Source: Paenibacillus rhizosphaerae (GTDB taxonomy: Bacteria > Bacillota > Bacilli > Paenibacillales > Paenibacillaceae). From it: a stretch of 64,000 nucleotides of DNA. Below are positions 41,477 to 51,048 of this stretch, piece after piece (the first letter of the stretch is position 1; every line of letters starts with the position of its first letter). The notes under the pieces were generated by a model. That model was given only the letters and a program-made list of their open reading frames with translations, had not been told where the DNA came from and searched no databases. Where the stretch lies: NCBI RefSeq assembly GCF_014192015.1, contig NZ_JACHXJ010000001.1, forward strand, positions 744,001 through 808,000. The letters are read 5' to 3'. The position numbers and the translations under genes are program-made.

Positions 41477-43627
41477 TCAATGGATCAGCTTGCTTTCCTT
41501 TGCCTTCTTGACGAGGCCCGCGGCAAGCTGGTTGATGACCCCTTTCAGCGCAAGACCGATCGCGAGCGTGATCACGACAAACACGCACATAATGAGCAAA
41601 TCACCGCGGACGACACTCCAGATCATGCCTCCCACCGCCTCGCGCATCATGCTGATGCCATAGGTGAACGGAAGGAACGGATGGATCGCCCGGAAGAAAG
41701 GCGGCGTCGTCTGGATCGGAAAGGTTCCACCCGAACCGGCCAGCTGCAGCACCAGCAGAACGATGGCAAGCGCCTTGCCGACATTGCCGAACACGGAAAC
41801 GAGCGTGTAGACGATCAGCATAAAGACGGCGCTGTTGACCAATCCGAATAAAATGAACCAGCCTTTGTCCACCACGTAGGTTCCCAAGAGGAAGATATCG
41901 CCTGCCGTGACGAGGAACGATTGCAGCAGCGCCAGCGTGAGGAAGGTCAGGAACCGGCCGAAATAAATCTGGACGCTGTTATAATCCGACCCTGCTGCGG
42001 GCGAATGTACTTCCGTCGTCACCAGAGATACGAGCAGCGTCGCTCCGACCCAGAGCGCGAGCGTTGAGAAGAAGGGGGACATGGCGGATCCGTAATTCGG
42101 AATCGGAAACAGCTGATTCTCCTTCAGCACGACAGGCTCGGCGAAAAACTGTCCTTCCTGCTGGAAGTTGTTTTTCAGCAGGTCGATGACTTCCTGCAGG
42201 TTGCCCTCCGATTCGAATTTGCGCATCCGATCCGCCAGTTCCTTGACTTTGGCTTCCACGCCTGGGAGCTCCTTCTGGATGACGGAAATGCCTTGGGTGC
42301 CTATAGCCAGTCCCTTGGAAGCGTCAGACAGCACCTTTTTGACGTCCGGCAGGCTCTGAACTGCAGAATCCAAGACCTTCTTCGCTTCAGCGGCAGACTT
42401 GGCCGCCTTCTGCAGCCCGCTTGCGATCGCCGGCTGAATTTCGCTGTCGTACCGACCAAGGATGTCTCCTAATAGACCGGATACGTCCCCGGAAAGTGTA
42501 TTCAGCTTATTCACTAAATCCGTTGCCGGCTTCTCGCCTTTCTTCACCCCGCTGCGGATCTGATTGACCAGGGTCAGCTGCGACTGCATTTTATCCTGGA
42601 CCTGCTTCAGCTTGGAGCTGACGAAATCCAGGCGGCCGCCTGCAGTCTGGTTCAGCCGGTCGAACCAGTCGATCAGCGCTTGTTGAACTTTCAGGCCGGT
42701 GGTTAACCGGGAGGATATCCGGTCCAGCGCATCGAGCGCGGTCTGCGGGTCGACGTCCGGATCTTTCAGCAGCGCGGTCAACTCCTCTGTAGCCATGGAA
42801 GTCTGCTGCAAAAGCAGCAGATCCTGCTTTACGTTCGGCGCGATATCCTTGGCGGCCGTGGATGCCTTGCCCATAAAATCGTCCAGCCCCGCCGCCAATT
42901 GCTGGCCGTTCTTGGCGAGATCGGTCACCAGGGGCAGCGCCCCTTGAGCTTTGGATACCAGCTCGTTGGTCGTATGGATGTCCTGTGCCGCCGTGTTTAC
43001 GGCTTGATTGATTTCCGGGAAATTTTTCTCCAGCTCGAACACCAGTGAGCGGACCTTCTCAATGGTCGGCAGCTGATTTTGCAGCTCGATGCCGAGCTCG
43101 TTGAAAATTTTGAAAATCGTGCCGTTTGCGGTTTTGACGAAATTTTTGCTGACTTCCTGAATGATACCGCTGGCTCCGGAAGAAGTAATCTTCGGTGACA
43201 CCGCGTTGATCTTTTCGTTCACATAATACAAAATTTCGGCGTGGGTCGGGGTGTCCGACAATACCGTGGCGATTGAAGCCGAAAAATTGTCCGGGATGAT
43301 GATGCTGGCATAGTAATCCCCGTGCCGAACGCCTCGCATGGCGTCCGCCTCGGAGACGAACCTCCAGCCCAGCTTATGATTGTCCTTCAGCGAGGCGACG
43401 ACCTCCTTGCCGAGATTCATCGACTGTCCCTTTATCGTCGTCCCTTTGTCGTTGTTCGCGACGGCAATCGCAATATCGCCGGTATTGCCGTAGGGATCCC
43501 AGGATGCCTTGATGTTGAACCAGGCGTACAGGGAAGGAAGCACAACAAGGCCGGCGATAATGACGAGCGCGGCCCAGTTCGTGACTATGTTTTTCACATC
43601 TCTGCCGTAGATGGACCAGATCTTGCT
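41477..43627 (-). CDS. YhgE/Pip domain-containing membrane protein
   Basis: A 716-residue protein of the YhgE/Pip (phage infection protein) family. One N-terminal helix (VIIAGLVVLPSLYAWFNI) is followed by the YhgE signature ASWDPYGNTGDIAIAVANNDKG, a long helical extracytoplasmic region (~200-520) with coiled-coil and hydrophobic repeats, and five C-terminal helices like an ABC-2 permease. Lactococcal Pip is a phage c2 receptor; streptococcal and enterococcal homologs serve type VII-like and phage adsorption roles. Function here unknown. Start ATG 43627 follows AGGTG; a longer in-frame start 8 codons upstream has none. Confidence 0.85.
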   Translation of the reverse strand, partial: SKIWSIYGRDVKNIVTNWAALVIIAGLVVLPSLYAWFNIKASWDPYGNTGDIAIAVANNDKGTTIKGQSMNLGKEVVASLKDNHKLGWRFVSEADAMRGVRHGDYYASIIIPDNFSASIATVLSDTPTHAEILYYVNEKINAVSPKITSSGASGIIQEVSKNFVKTANGTIFKIFNELGIELQNQLPTIEKVRSLVFELEKNFPEINQAVNTAAQDIHTTNELVSKAQGALPLVTDLAKNGQQLAAGLDDFMGKASTAAKDIAPNVKQDLLLLQQTSMATEELTALLKDPDVDPQTALDALDRISSRLTTGLKVQQALIDWFDRLNQTAGGRLDFVSSKLKQVQDKMQSQLTLVNQIRSGVKKGEKPATDLVNKLNTLSGDVSGLLGDILGRYDSEIQPAIASGLQKAAKSAAEAKKVLDSAVQSLPDVKKVLSDASKGLAIGTQGISVIQKELPGVEAKVKELADRMRKFESEGNLQEVIDLLKNNFQQEGQFFAEPVVLKENQLFPIPNYGSAMSPFFSTLALWVGATLLVSLVTTEVHSPAAGSDYNSVQIYFGRFLTFLTLALLQSFLVTAGDIFLLGTYVVDKGWFILFGLVNSAVFMLIVYTLVSVFGNVGKALAIVLLVLQLAGSGGTFPIQTTPPFFRAIHPFLPFTYGISMMREAVGGMIWSVVRGDLLIMCVFVVITLAIGLALKGVINQLAAGLVKKAKESKLIH

Positions 43628-43712
43628 CATGTGAACACCTGCCTCAATCATACCGTTTTGGCTAGTATTTCATTTGAGGAGGGGCGTCATACCGGAGAAT
43701 CTGAATCCCGCC

Positions 43713-44240
43713 TTACCAGCCCATTCGTTCTTTGAGGGACGTGATATGCGCAAGGTGGTGGTTGCCATGCCAAGCATAAGTGCATAGATGCTCGTTCAAA
43801 TTGGTTTCTCCGCTCGCGGGATGGATGTAAGTTCTGAGCCATTGGTCACCGCTCAAGCTTTCCAGAACAAGTACAAAACGGACGTGCAGCGCCTCCAGCA
43901 GATTCAGGGAAGTCTCCGGATCAAGCAGCACAGAATCCGCAAGTTCAGCCCATAGTTGCTCCTCATATGGTTTTATCACCGGATTCTCTTCGGTTAAAGC
44001 AAGTTTGAGCCGAATCAGGCTGTTCATGTGGCTGTCCCCGACATGGTGTACGACTTGACGTACAGTCCAGCCGCCCGGTCGATAAGGCGTATCCAGCTGT
44101 TCCTTGGTCCATCCGCTGACGGCTTGACGGAGCTTGGAAGGCAGGCTGCGGATTTCGCCGATCAACGCTGTCCGCTCATCTCCGTTCAGTTCTGTCTTCG
44201 TTTTGCAAAGTCCGATAGGGTATTTCATAGGATCGGTCAT
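43713..44240 (-). CDS. bstA: bacillithiol transferase BstA-like (YfiT family)
   Basis: A 175-residue DinB-superfamily metal protein closely resembling B. subtilis YfiT in sequence blocks: YPIGLCKTK at the start, LDTPYRPGGWTVRQVVHHVGDSHMNS and YAWHGNHHLAHI at the end. The three metal ligands of YfiT correspond to the His in QVVHHVGDS and two in HGNHHLAHI. BstA is the bacillithiol S-transferase that conjugates electrophiles. FosB and the DinB proteins in the window fit a bacillithiol-using host. Ribosome binding site GGGAGG precedes ATG. Confidence 0.87.
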   Translation of the reverse strand: MTDPMKYPIGLCKTKTELNGDERTALIGEIRSLPSKLRQAVSGWTKEQLDTPYRPGGWTVRQVVHHVGDSHMNSLIRLKLALTEENPVIKPYEEQLWAELADSVLLDPETSLNLLEALHVRFVLVLESLSGDQWLRTYIHPASGETNLNEHLCTYAWHGNHHLAHITSLKERMGW

Positions 44241-44369
44241 AGCTAATTCCTCCCGTTGGCTCAGTCATATGTATGCGGGGAACCGTTCCATTCCAATAAG
44301 ATAATAGACGGAAGCCGGTTTCCCTTTTAACATTTTCGATAAGGGTTCCTAATGTTCCTTTAGTCGGCT

Positions 44370-44633
44370 TTATGTATGTGCAGAAGCGATCTCGCTGAAT
44401 TTGATCCACATCCATTCATCCTCAGCTCTAAACTTGATCTCTTCCAGATAGGTATTGATTACGGTGACGAAGCCCCGGATTTCTTGTTCGGGTCCGGCAC
44501 CGGCAAGGCACAGAGTCACTTTCAAATGCCGGCGGAGGGATTCCTCCAGCAAGCGGCTGGTCTGTGTCCAAGCGGCGTCATTCATGGTAGAATGGAAACT
44601 CGCCGACGGTTCGCAGGTTCGGTTGATCATCAT
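44370..44633 (-). CDS. small hypothetical protein, YolD-like
   Basis: An 87-residue protein. The C-terminal half (EIRGFVTVINTYLEEIKF, WMWIKFSEIASAHT) follows the loose YolD-like pattern of alternating G-x-V/I, aromatic, I-x-F-x-D/E-I. In Bacillus yolD genes often precede a Y-family polymerase, but none is adjacent here. AGGTGAA lies just before the start ATG. Confidence in the family is low. Confidence 0.55.
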   Translation of the reverse strand: MMINRTCEPSASFHSTMNDAAWTQTSRLLEESLRRHLKVTLCLAGAGPEQEIRGFVTVINTYLEEIKFRAEDEWMWIKFSEIASAHT

Positions 44634-44735
44634 TTCACCTCATTTATTAAAAGAGCTATGCATTGTATTATAGGCGAATATATGTTCGGATTCAACCGCG
44701 ATTCGTATAAAAAATAAAGCTGTGGAGGAAAGCAT

Positions 44736-45380
44736 ATGGAGAAAGGCCGAATGATAAAGGAAGCAAGGGAATACGTGAAGGATCGTTTAAAGTCGGAGCC
44801 GTCCGGCCACGACTGGTGGCATATTTACCGGGTGGCGGAGTGGGCGAAGCGGCTGGCGGAGCAGGAAGGGGCCGACCCGGCCGTCTGCGAGCTGGCGGCC
44901 CTCTTTCATGATTTGGCCGACGAGAAAATCGTATCTTCGAAAGAGGAGGGCATGGCGGCCATTTCCGCCTGGCTCGCGGACCACGGAGCGGATGCCGCGA
45001 TCGTGGATCATGTGCTGGAGATCATCGGGACGATGTCTTATGGCGGCGGAGGCGGCAAGCCCATGTCTACTTTGGAGGGGCGGGTCGTACAGGACGCGGA
45101 CCGTCTGGACGCCATCGGAGCGATCGGTATTGCCCGCACGTTTGCTTTTGGCGGTTCGCGAGGAAGACTCATGTATGACCCTGCCGAGCCGCCCCGGACC
45201 AGCATGACCCAGGAGGAGTACCGCAGCCGGCAGGGGACGACGGTGAACCATTTTTACGAGAAACTGCTGAAGCTGAAAGATTTGATGAATACGCCGGCGG
45301 CCCAGCGCGAAGCTGCGTCCCGCCATTTATTTATGGAGCAGTTTCTTGCTCAGTTCAAACGCGAGTGGCCAGGGGAGTAA
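44736..45380 (+). CDS. HD domain-containing hydrolase (YpgQ-like)
   Basis: A 214-residue HD-superfamily phosphohydrolase: SGHDWWHIYRVAEWAK (first His), AALFHDLADEK (HD pair, His58 and Asp59), and VQDADRLDAIGAIGIAR (last Asp). The layout matches B. subtilis YpgQ, a nucleotide pyrophosphatase-type HD enzyme. Metal-dependent hydrolysis of nucleotides is expected. Start ATG follows GGAGG. Confidence 0.87.
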   Translation: MEKGRMIKEAREYVKDRLKSEPSGHDWWHIYRVAEWAKRLAEQEGADPAVCELAALFHDLADEKIVSSKEEGMAAISAWLADHGADAAIVDHVLEIIGTMSYGGGGGKPMSTLEGRVVQDADRLDAIGAIGIARTFAFGGSRGRLMYDPAEPPRTSMTQEEYRSRQGTTVNHFYEKLLKLKDLMNTPAAQREAASRHLFMEQFLAQFKREWPGE

Positions 45381-45385
45381 CCGGC

Positions 45386-45411
45386 AAAAAAGGGGTGCGT
45401 GTAAACGCCCC
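45386..45411 (-). terminator. terminator for the polysaccharide deacetylase gene
   Basis: On the minus strand GGGGCGT-TTAC-ACGCACCCC (one bulged base) is followed by six T residues. Confidence 0.75.
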
Positions 45412-45412
45412 C

Positions 45413-46150
45413 TCAAGGAATATTGTACTCTACCAGTTCCGATACGGTAACGAAACGATATCCGCGCTTCTGCAGCTCGGGCAGGATTTGTTTTAACGCG
45501 TCGACCGTTTGGGACTTGCCCTCCACGTGGTCATGCATCAGCACGATATCGCCGTTGTGGGCATTGTTCAGCACCTTGTTCACGATCTTGGAGACGCCAG
45601 GCCGGTTCCAGTCCCAGGTGTCCTGATGCCAGGACCACATGACGACGAGGTAGCCTTCCTTTTTGCAAATTTGAACCATACGGTCGTTATAATATCCTCC
45701 GGGAGGGCGGAACAGGTAAGTTTTTTTACCGGTAACCTGGTATATGGCTTCCTGAGTTTCCTGCAGCTCCCGCACGATGACCTCCGGTGAGCTCCGGCGG
45801 TTAAAATACATATGGTCAAAGGTGTGATTGGCCAGCTCATGGCCTTCAGCCACCTGCCGCTTGGCCAGTTCCGGATGCTCCTGAACCTGTTTGCCGACGA
45901 CAAAAAACGTTGCTTTAGCATGATACTGCTTCAGCAGGTCGAGAATCTGCGGCGTATCCTCAGGGTCCGGCCCGTCATCGAAGGTCAGGGCTATAATTTT
46001 TTCCCGGTTCGGAATCTCCCAGATGACGTCTCCCCGCTGTTCATAGTACTCTCTTCCTTGATTTACGGGGGAAGCCCCCGCCGCCGGAGCAGCCGTGACC
46101 GAAATCATTAATAGCAGCATGGATAGCGATGCATAAAGCCTTGTGCGCAT
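45413..46150 (-). CDS. secreted polysaccharide deacetylase (NodB domain)
   Basis: A 245-residue exported NodB-fold deacetylase. The signal peptide ends near ASP (SVTAAPAAGAS). Catalytic motifs: TFDDGPD (Asp58/Asp59), metal His pair in NHTFDH (His109, His113), FRPPGGYYND, WSWHQDTWDW and LMHDHV. This group (PdaA/PgdA-like) removes N-acetyl groups from peptidoglycan or chitin-like glycans; which one cannot be decided. Start ATG 46150 follows GGGAGG; longer upstream frame rejected. Divergent from the histidine kinase gene, with promoters sharing about 170 bases. Confidence 0.86.
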   Translation of the reverse strand: MRTRLYASLSMLLLMISVTAAPAAGASPVNQGREYYEQRGDVIWEIPNREKIIALTFDDGPDPEDTPQILDLLKQYHAKATFFVVGKQVQEHPELAKRQVAEGHELANHTFDHMYFNRRSSPEVIVRELQETQEAIYQVTGKKTYLFRPPGGYYNDRMVQICKKEGYLVVMWSWHQDTWDWNRPGVSKIVNKVLNNAHNGDIVLMHDHVEGKSQTVDALKQILPELQKRGYRFVTVSELVEYNIP

Positions 46151-46322
46151 AAGGTCCTCCCGGTTCTTCGTTGTCGATGCTTCCATCCAAACGTCCAAAC
46201 AAAGACAAGTTCGCTTCGTAGTATGTGACACGAACCGTTCTAACATACGCAGCGCGGGCCGTGATACAATAGAGACAAGTCTGAATATGCCGGGAATGCC
46301 CGGGGAAGGTGCGGATCAAGGC

Positions 46323-47159
46323 ATGTCCTATAAACAAATCAAATGGATGATATTGATTATTCCTACATTGGCCGTAGGGATTTGGGAATATGCGAGGCAT
46401 GCGTTTCTGATGCCATATATATCGATGAAGGTCGGCAATTTTCTTACACCGGTGTTTCTGTTCTTCATCAGCATGACCCTCCTCAGCATGCTGTTCCGGA
46501 GGCTGGAACAGGTGCAGGAGGAGCTGAACCGGGAGCGGGCGGAAAAAGCAGCCCTGGAAGAACGGGATCTGCTTGCCAGGGAACTTCATGACGGCATTGC
46601 GCAGTCTCTGTTTCTGCTGTCGGTCAAGATGGACCGGGCGGAGTCACGCAGCCGGGGGGCCCGGGAATCGGCGGACTTTCAGGAGCTGCGGAAATCGGTT
46701 CATGAGGTAAACCGGTACGTGCGGCAGGCGATCGCCAATCTTCGTTATCCGGAATCCCCGGAGGAGCGGGAATACCAGGCTTCGATGCGTTCAAGGATCG
46801 AGCATACGGCCAAGGAAACGTTCATCCAGCCGTGGATCGAATGGTCCATTCCGGATGCGGCCTTGAGCGCCAAGGAAAAGGTGGAGCTTCTGGCCTGTAT
46901 CCGGGAAGCGCTGCTGAACATTCACAAGCATGCCCATGCCACCAAGGTATCGATCAAAGGCACGCTGGACGGCCGGGGGTGGACGGTGTTCGTCGAAGAC
47001 AACGGGCGGGGGATTCACACGGATCCTTTTCATTTGAAGGACCGGTACGGCCTTCGGATCATGAAGGAGCGCGCCGAAGAAATCGGCTGGAAAATGCTGA
47101 TTCTGCCGATGCAGCGGGGCAGCCGGGTGGAGATCAGAAAGGAGGCCCATAACCATTGA
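46323..47159 (+). CDS. sensor histidine kinase, NarL/LiaS-type (HisKA_3)
   Basis: A 278-residue membrane-bound kinase with two helices (about 8-27 and 40-58) and a very short loop between them. The dimerisation/phosphoacceptor region LLARELHDGIAQSLFLLSV has His89; the ATPase part includes IREALLNIHKHAHATKV (N-box), FVEDNGRGI (G1) and DRYGLRIMKERAEEIGW. This is the HisKA_3 class paired with LuxR-type regulators. ATG 46323 is preceded by GGGGAAGG at somewhat long spacing; a TACAAT (46264-46269) may be its -10. Its stop overlaps the regulator start (ATTGA). Confidence 0.85.
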   Translation: MSYKQIKWMILIIPTLAVGIWEYARHAFLMPYISMKVGNFLTPVFLFFISMTLLSMLFRRLEQVQEELNRERAEKAALEERDLLARELHDGIAQSLFLLSVKMDRAESRSRGARESADFQELRKSVHEVNRYVRQAIANLRYPESPEEREYQASMRSRIEHTAKETFIQPWIEWSIPDAALSAKEKVELLACIREALLNIHKHAHATKVSIKGTLDGRGWTVFVEDNGRGIHTDPFHLKDRYGLRIMKERAEEIGWKMLILPMQRGSRVEIRKEAHNH

Positions 47160-47833
47160 ATACGTTCAGAGTGCTGGTGGCCGACGATTCCGGTCATGCG
47201 CGCGAAGCGGTGACTGAAATCCTGTCGGCTGACCCGGCGTTTGAGGTGGTCGGCATGGCCCACAGCGGTGAGGAAGCCATAAGCATGACCGAGTTATTGA
47301 TGCCCGACCTGATCCTGATGGACATCCAAATGCAGGGCATTGGCGGGTTGGAGGCGACGAGGCAGATCAAGCTGCAGTATCCTTACGTCAAAATCGTCAT
47401 GATCACGGTGTCGGATGATGTGACGCATTTGTTTGAGGCGCTAAAGCAGGGAGCACAGGGCTATTTGCTCAAAAATTTGTCCCCGTCGACATGGCTTGAG
47501 TATTTACGGGGGATCATGAGCGATGAAGCGCCGCTCAGCCGGGAACTCGCCACGCAAATTTTAAGGGAATTTCCGCTCGCCCCCAAGAGTCCGGAACATC
47601 ATGAGACGCTTACCGCGCGGGAGCGCGAAATTTTGAATTGGGTGGCTTCGGGGCTTACCAACAAGGAAATCGCCGCCGAGTTGAACATCTCCGACCAGAC
47701 GGTCAAAAATCATCTGAAAAACATATTGCAGAAGCTTCATTTGGAGAACCGGGTTCAACTGACGCGTTATGCCTTGGAGAAAGGCCTGGTGAGCCGCAGG
47801 CAGGGATTGTTCCAAAAATTGAAAAAAGAGTAG
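47156..47833 (+). CDS. NarL/LuxR-family response regulator
   Basis: A 225-residue response regulator: receiver (VLVADDSGHAREA; Asp56 in LILMDIQM; VSDD and the Lys in GYLLKNLSP), then a LuxR-type HTH at the C-terminus (ETLTAREREILNWVASGLTNKEIAAELNI, split here only for length; SDQTVKNHLKNILQKL). Start TTG 47156 with AAAGGAGG upstream; the kinase stop overlaps it by 4 bases. Target genes cannot be read from the sequence; the neighbouring polysaccharide deacetylase is divergent and might be one. Confidence 0.9.
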   Translation: MNTFRVLVADDSGHAREAVTEILSADPAFEVVGMAHSGEEAISMTELLMPDLILMDIQMQGIGGLEATRQIKLQYPYVKIVMITVSDDVTHLFEALKQGAQGYLLKNLSPSTWLEYLRGIMSDEAPLSRELATQILREFPLAPKSPEHHETLTAREREILNWVASGLTNKEIAAELNISDQTVKNHLKNILQKLHLENRVQLTRYALEKGLVSRRQGLFQKLKKE

Positions 47834-47850
47834 TTGCCGTTTTTAAGCAG

Positions 47851-47877
47851 CGCAGGGTGAAAACTCTGCGTTTTTTT
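47851..47877 (+). terminator. terminator after the NarL-type two-component operon
   Basis: CGCAGGGT (47851) pairs with ACTCTGCG (to 47870), with one mismatch, then seven T residues. Confidence 0.8.
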
Positions 47878-47960
47878 GTGTTTGCATGGGAACCGACTTG
47901 GATGAAATTACCCTGACTTGGAAAGTATAAGCATCATTAATGGACAAGGTGGAGACCCGG

Positions 47961-49754
47961 ATGGTTGGCAAAAAGAAATCCCGTAATGCTTCGTCGAGAC
48001 AGCAGCCTTCAAACCGGGCCGAAAAAAACGGCTCGCAGTATCAGGAATCCGTGGGGACGGATGCGGCGGAGATGCATTCGGACAGACTGTCCACGGATTT
48101 AAAAAGCAATCTGGACCGTTTGAAAAAGGACATGGGAGGAAGCGGAGATCTGGTCATCCGTGAAATCCTTGCCCGGAACTTCGGCAGGAAAGTCGCTTTT
48201 GTATATGTTGACGGGCTGGTTGACACGACATCGGTTTCGGAGTTTGCGATCGAAACCGTCTTGAATGAAATCAAGCAGTTCTCGTCTGAGGAGCAGCTGG
48301 CAGAAGCATGGGAATTGGAGCAGGATGCGGAGGAAGGACGAAAAAAAGGCGGGGCCCGATACGGGACCGAGGACGAGCTCAAAGAAAATTCCCATGGAGG
48401 GTATAGAGACATACCGTCAGAAGAAGACAGGAAATTTTTGCAGCAGTTCAAGGAAAAGGCGCTGGCCGCCGGCGAGATTGACCAGATCTCCGATTGGAGC
48501 AAGCTGTACCTGCATCTGCTGTCCGGCGATACGCTGCTTTTTATCGATCGGATTGGCAGTGCGGTTATCGCCAGCACCAAAGGCGGGGAACGGCGGAGCG
48601 TCACCGAGCCGGAGTCGCAGACGGTCATTCGCGGACCGCGGGAAGGCTTTACGGAATCGCTTCGCACGAACACGGCGCTGCTCAGAAGGAAAATTAAGAG
48701 TCCCCATCTGTGGCTGGAAGAAATGCAGCTGGGAAGAGTCACGCAGACCGATGTAGGCATTATGTATATTCACGGTATCGTGGACGAAAAAAATGTGGAT
48801 GAGGTCCGGAAGCGTCTCTCGGTCATTGATATCGACGGTATCCTGGAGTCGGGATATATTGAGGAGCTTCTCGAAAATACGAACAAGACGATTTTTCCGA
48901 CCATCTATCACAGCGAACGTCCTGACGTAATCGCCGCCAGCCTGCTGGAGGGGCGGATAGCGATCCTGGTGGACGGTACCCCGTTTGTGCTGCTGCTTCC
49001 TTCCACCTTCAATATGTTCTTCCAGGCGGCGGAAGACTATTATAACCGGTTTGATGTGGGGAGTTTAATCAGGATTCTGCGATACTTCTCGTTCCTTATC
49101 GGCTTACTTCTTCCTTCTTTTTATGTGGCGATCATCGGATTTCATCAGGAGATGATCCCGACTTCCTGGCTGCTGAAGCTGGCAGTGCAGCGGGAGGGGG
49201 TTCCTTTTCCCGCCTTTGTCGAGGCCTTTATCATGGAAACGGTGTTTGAAATTTTGCGGGAAGCCGGCGTGCGGATGCCCCGGTCCGTCGGGAACACCAT
49301 TTCGATCGTGGGAGGCCTGGTTCTGGGGCAGGCTGCGGTCCAAGCCGGGATCGTCTCCCCGGTCGTCGTCATCGTCGTATCGCTGACGGCCATAGCCAGT
49401 TTCGTGTCCCCGGCCTATAACATTGGAATTGCCGCACGGATGCTCCGTTTTGTCATGCTGATCGTGGCATCGATGTTCGGCATCTACGGGATTGCCTGTA
49501 TGCTGCTGATCCTTGTTCTGCATCTGTGCAGCCTTAAGTCTCTGAATGTTCCTTATATGGCTCCGTATTCGCCGATAATCTATTCGGATCTGAAAGATTC
49601 AATGCTGCGCATGCCTCAGGATGATATGAAGAAGAGACCTAAGCTGATCAGCAGAAATAACCCGGTCCGGTTCCGGGAAGGTGCGATGGGCAATCAGCAA
49701 GCGGACCGGGATGAGAATGAACCGCATCAAACACAGGATCCGAGCAAAGTGTAA
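47961..49754 (+). CDS. germination receptor A subunit (GerA family), long form
   Basis: A 597-residue GerA-family subunit, about 110 residues longer than the first one in the window. The extra parts are a basic N-terminal tail (KKKSRNASS..., 1-40) and an acidic linker (around residues 110-150, EEGRKKGGARYGTEDELKE). The conserved core has REGFTESLRTNTALLRRKI and four to five C-terminal helices (YFSFLIGLLLPSFYVAIIGF, GGLVLGQAAVQAGIVSPVVV). Start ATG 47961 follows AAGGTGGAG; ATG 47940 lacks a site. Begins a second germinant-receptor operon in the order A, C, small membrane protein, B. Confidence 0.88.
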   Translation: MVGKKKSRNASSRQQPSNRAEKNGSQYQESVGTDAAEMHSDRLSTDLKSNLDRLKKDMGGSGDLVIREILARNFGRKVAFVYVDGLVDTTSVSEFAIETVLNEIKQFSSEEQLAEAWELEQDAEEGRKKGGARYGTEDELKENSHGGYRDIPSEEDRKFLQQFKEKALAAGEIDQISDWSKLYLHLLSGDTLLFIDRIGSAVIASTKGGERRSVTEPESQTVIRGPREGFTESLRTNTALLRRKIKSPHLWLEEMQLGRVTQTDVGIMYIHGIVDEKNVDEVRKRLSVIDIDGILESGYIEELLENTNKTIFPTIYHSERPDVIAASLLEGRIAILVDGTPFVLLLPSTFNMFFQAAEDYYNRFDVGSLIRILRYFSFLIGLLLPSFYVAIIGFHQEMIPTSWLLKLAVQREGVPFPAFVEAFIMETVFEILREAGVRMPRSVGNTISIVGGLVLGQAAVQAGIVSPVVVIVVSLTAIASFVSPAYNIGIAARMLRFVMLIVASMFGIYGIACMLLILVLHLCSLKSLNVPYMAPYSPIIYSDLKDSMLRMPQDDMKKRPKLISRNNPVRFREGAMGNQQADRDENEPHQTQDPSKV

Positions 49755-49820
49755 CCGGATTTGATGTGAAGCGCCAAAAACGGTATTCGAGATTTGGCCA
49801 TGAAGGGAGAGAGCGCTGAT

Positions 49821-51038
49821 ATGTTTCAAAGGATCTGTCATATCATGGTATGTCTGCTGCTCTTGCTGCCCCTATCAGGCTGCTGGGATATCAAGTTTCT
49901 GGACCAGCTCTCCATCGTTTTGGGCATTGGACTGGACGAAGATCCCGACAATCCGGATAACATTCTCGTGACTCTGCAGGTGGTGGTACCCAGTCAGGCT
50001 TCGGAGAGCAGTCCGGGAGGAGGCGGTGGAACCAGCGGCATCCCGGTGACGAAATATATCGGAAGGGGAAAAACTATGCTTGACGCATTGCAGAATATGG
50101 ACAACGTCGCGCCGCGCCGCTATTATTTCGCCCACAACCAAATGATGATTATCGGTGAAGGTTTGGCGAAGAAAGGGATTGCGGATTTATTTGATTTGAT
50201 TGACCGGGACCCGGAAATCCGGATCGATTTTTCTATGCTTGTCGCCAAACACGGGACAGCGGCCCAAGTATTGGAAACCCTGACCAACATGGAGAAATTA
50301 CCAGTCAAGCAGATGTACAAAACGTTAGAAAGCTACAATAAGCGGGCCAGTGCTGCTTATCCCGTAAGCATGAGAGAATTTATCCTTAAATTGGGAAATC
50401 CCAAGGAAATGGCCGTGACCGGGAGTGTTGAGTTCATCGGCGATCCTGAAAAGGCGGGAACTAAGGAAAATGTAGAGAAGATTTCGCCTGACGGCTATTT
50501 ACGAATCGGAAACATGGCCGTGTTCAAAAATGGAAAGCTGGCGGGTTATTTGAACCAAAGCGATTCCAAGGGGCTTGCCATGATCAAAAATAAAGTGCAG
50601 CGGCTTGTCGTACCGATTCCCGTTGAGGACGGCAAAGTGCATGTTGCGGTCCTTCACAGTAAGGCCTCGGTGAAAGCCCGATTCAGCCGTGGAAAGCCGG
50701 AAATTGTCATTCGGATCAAGCAGAAGGCGAACGTGTTTGACGTTGACAGCCGCAAAATCAGGGTAGACAAAAAGGAAACGATCAGCTGGCTGGAAAAGGA
50801 AGCTGAGCAGCAGGTCATCAAGATGGTGAACGGCACCGTTTCGACCCTACAGCATGAGCTGAACAGCGATGCGCTGGGATATGGGAATCTGGTATATAAG
50901 GCCAGCCCATCCTATTGGAAGGCTCATAAGGAAGAATGGGACTCGCTATTCCCTGAAATCCGGACGGTCGTAAGTAGCGATGTGGAGATCTATTCGACGG
51001 GAATTCGAGATCAGTCTTATTTGCAAAATATGAAATGA
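49821..51038 (+). CDS. germination receptor C subunit lipoprotein (GerC family)
   Basis: A 405-residue GerC-type lipoprotein: hydrophobic signal MFQRICHIMVCLLLLLP with lipobox LSGC (Cys21), the WDIKFLDQ start of the Ger(x)C domain, and a C-terminal domain with the KVNGTVSTLQHELNSDALGYG-type helix (KMVNGTVSTLQHELNSDALG). Start ATG 49821 follows AAGGGAGAG. It begins 66 bases after the A subunit stop and lies 10 bases before the small membrane protein. Expected location: outer leaflet of the inner spore membrane. Confidence 0.88.
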   Translation: MFQRICHIMVCLLLLLPLSGCWDIKFLDQLSIVLGIGLDEDPDNPDNILVTLQVVVPSQASESSPGGGGGTSGIPVTKYIGRGKTMLDALQNMDNVAPRRYYFAHNQMMIIGEGLAKKGIADLFDLIDRDPEIRIDFSMLVAKHGTAAQVLETLTNMEKLPVKQMYKTLESYNKRASAAYPVSMREFILKLGNPKEMAVTGSVEFIGDPEKAGTKENVEKISPDGYLRIGNMAVFKNGKLAGYLNQSDSKGLAMIKNKVQRLVVPIPVEDGKVHVAVLHSKASVKARFSRGKPEIVIRIKQKANVFDVDSRKIRVDKKETISWLEKEAEQQVIKMVNGTVSTLQHELNSDALGYGNLVYKASPSYWKAHKEEWDSLFPEIRTVVSSDVEIYSTGIRDQSYLQNMK

Positions 51039-51048
51039 GGTGTTTATC

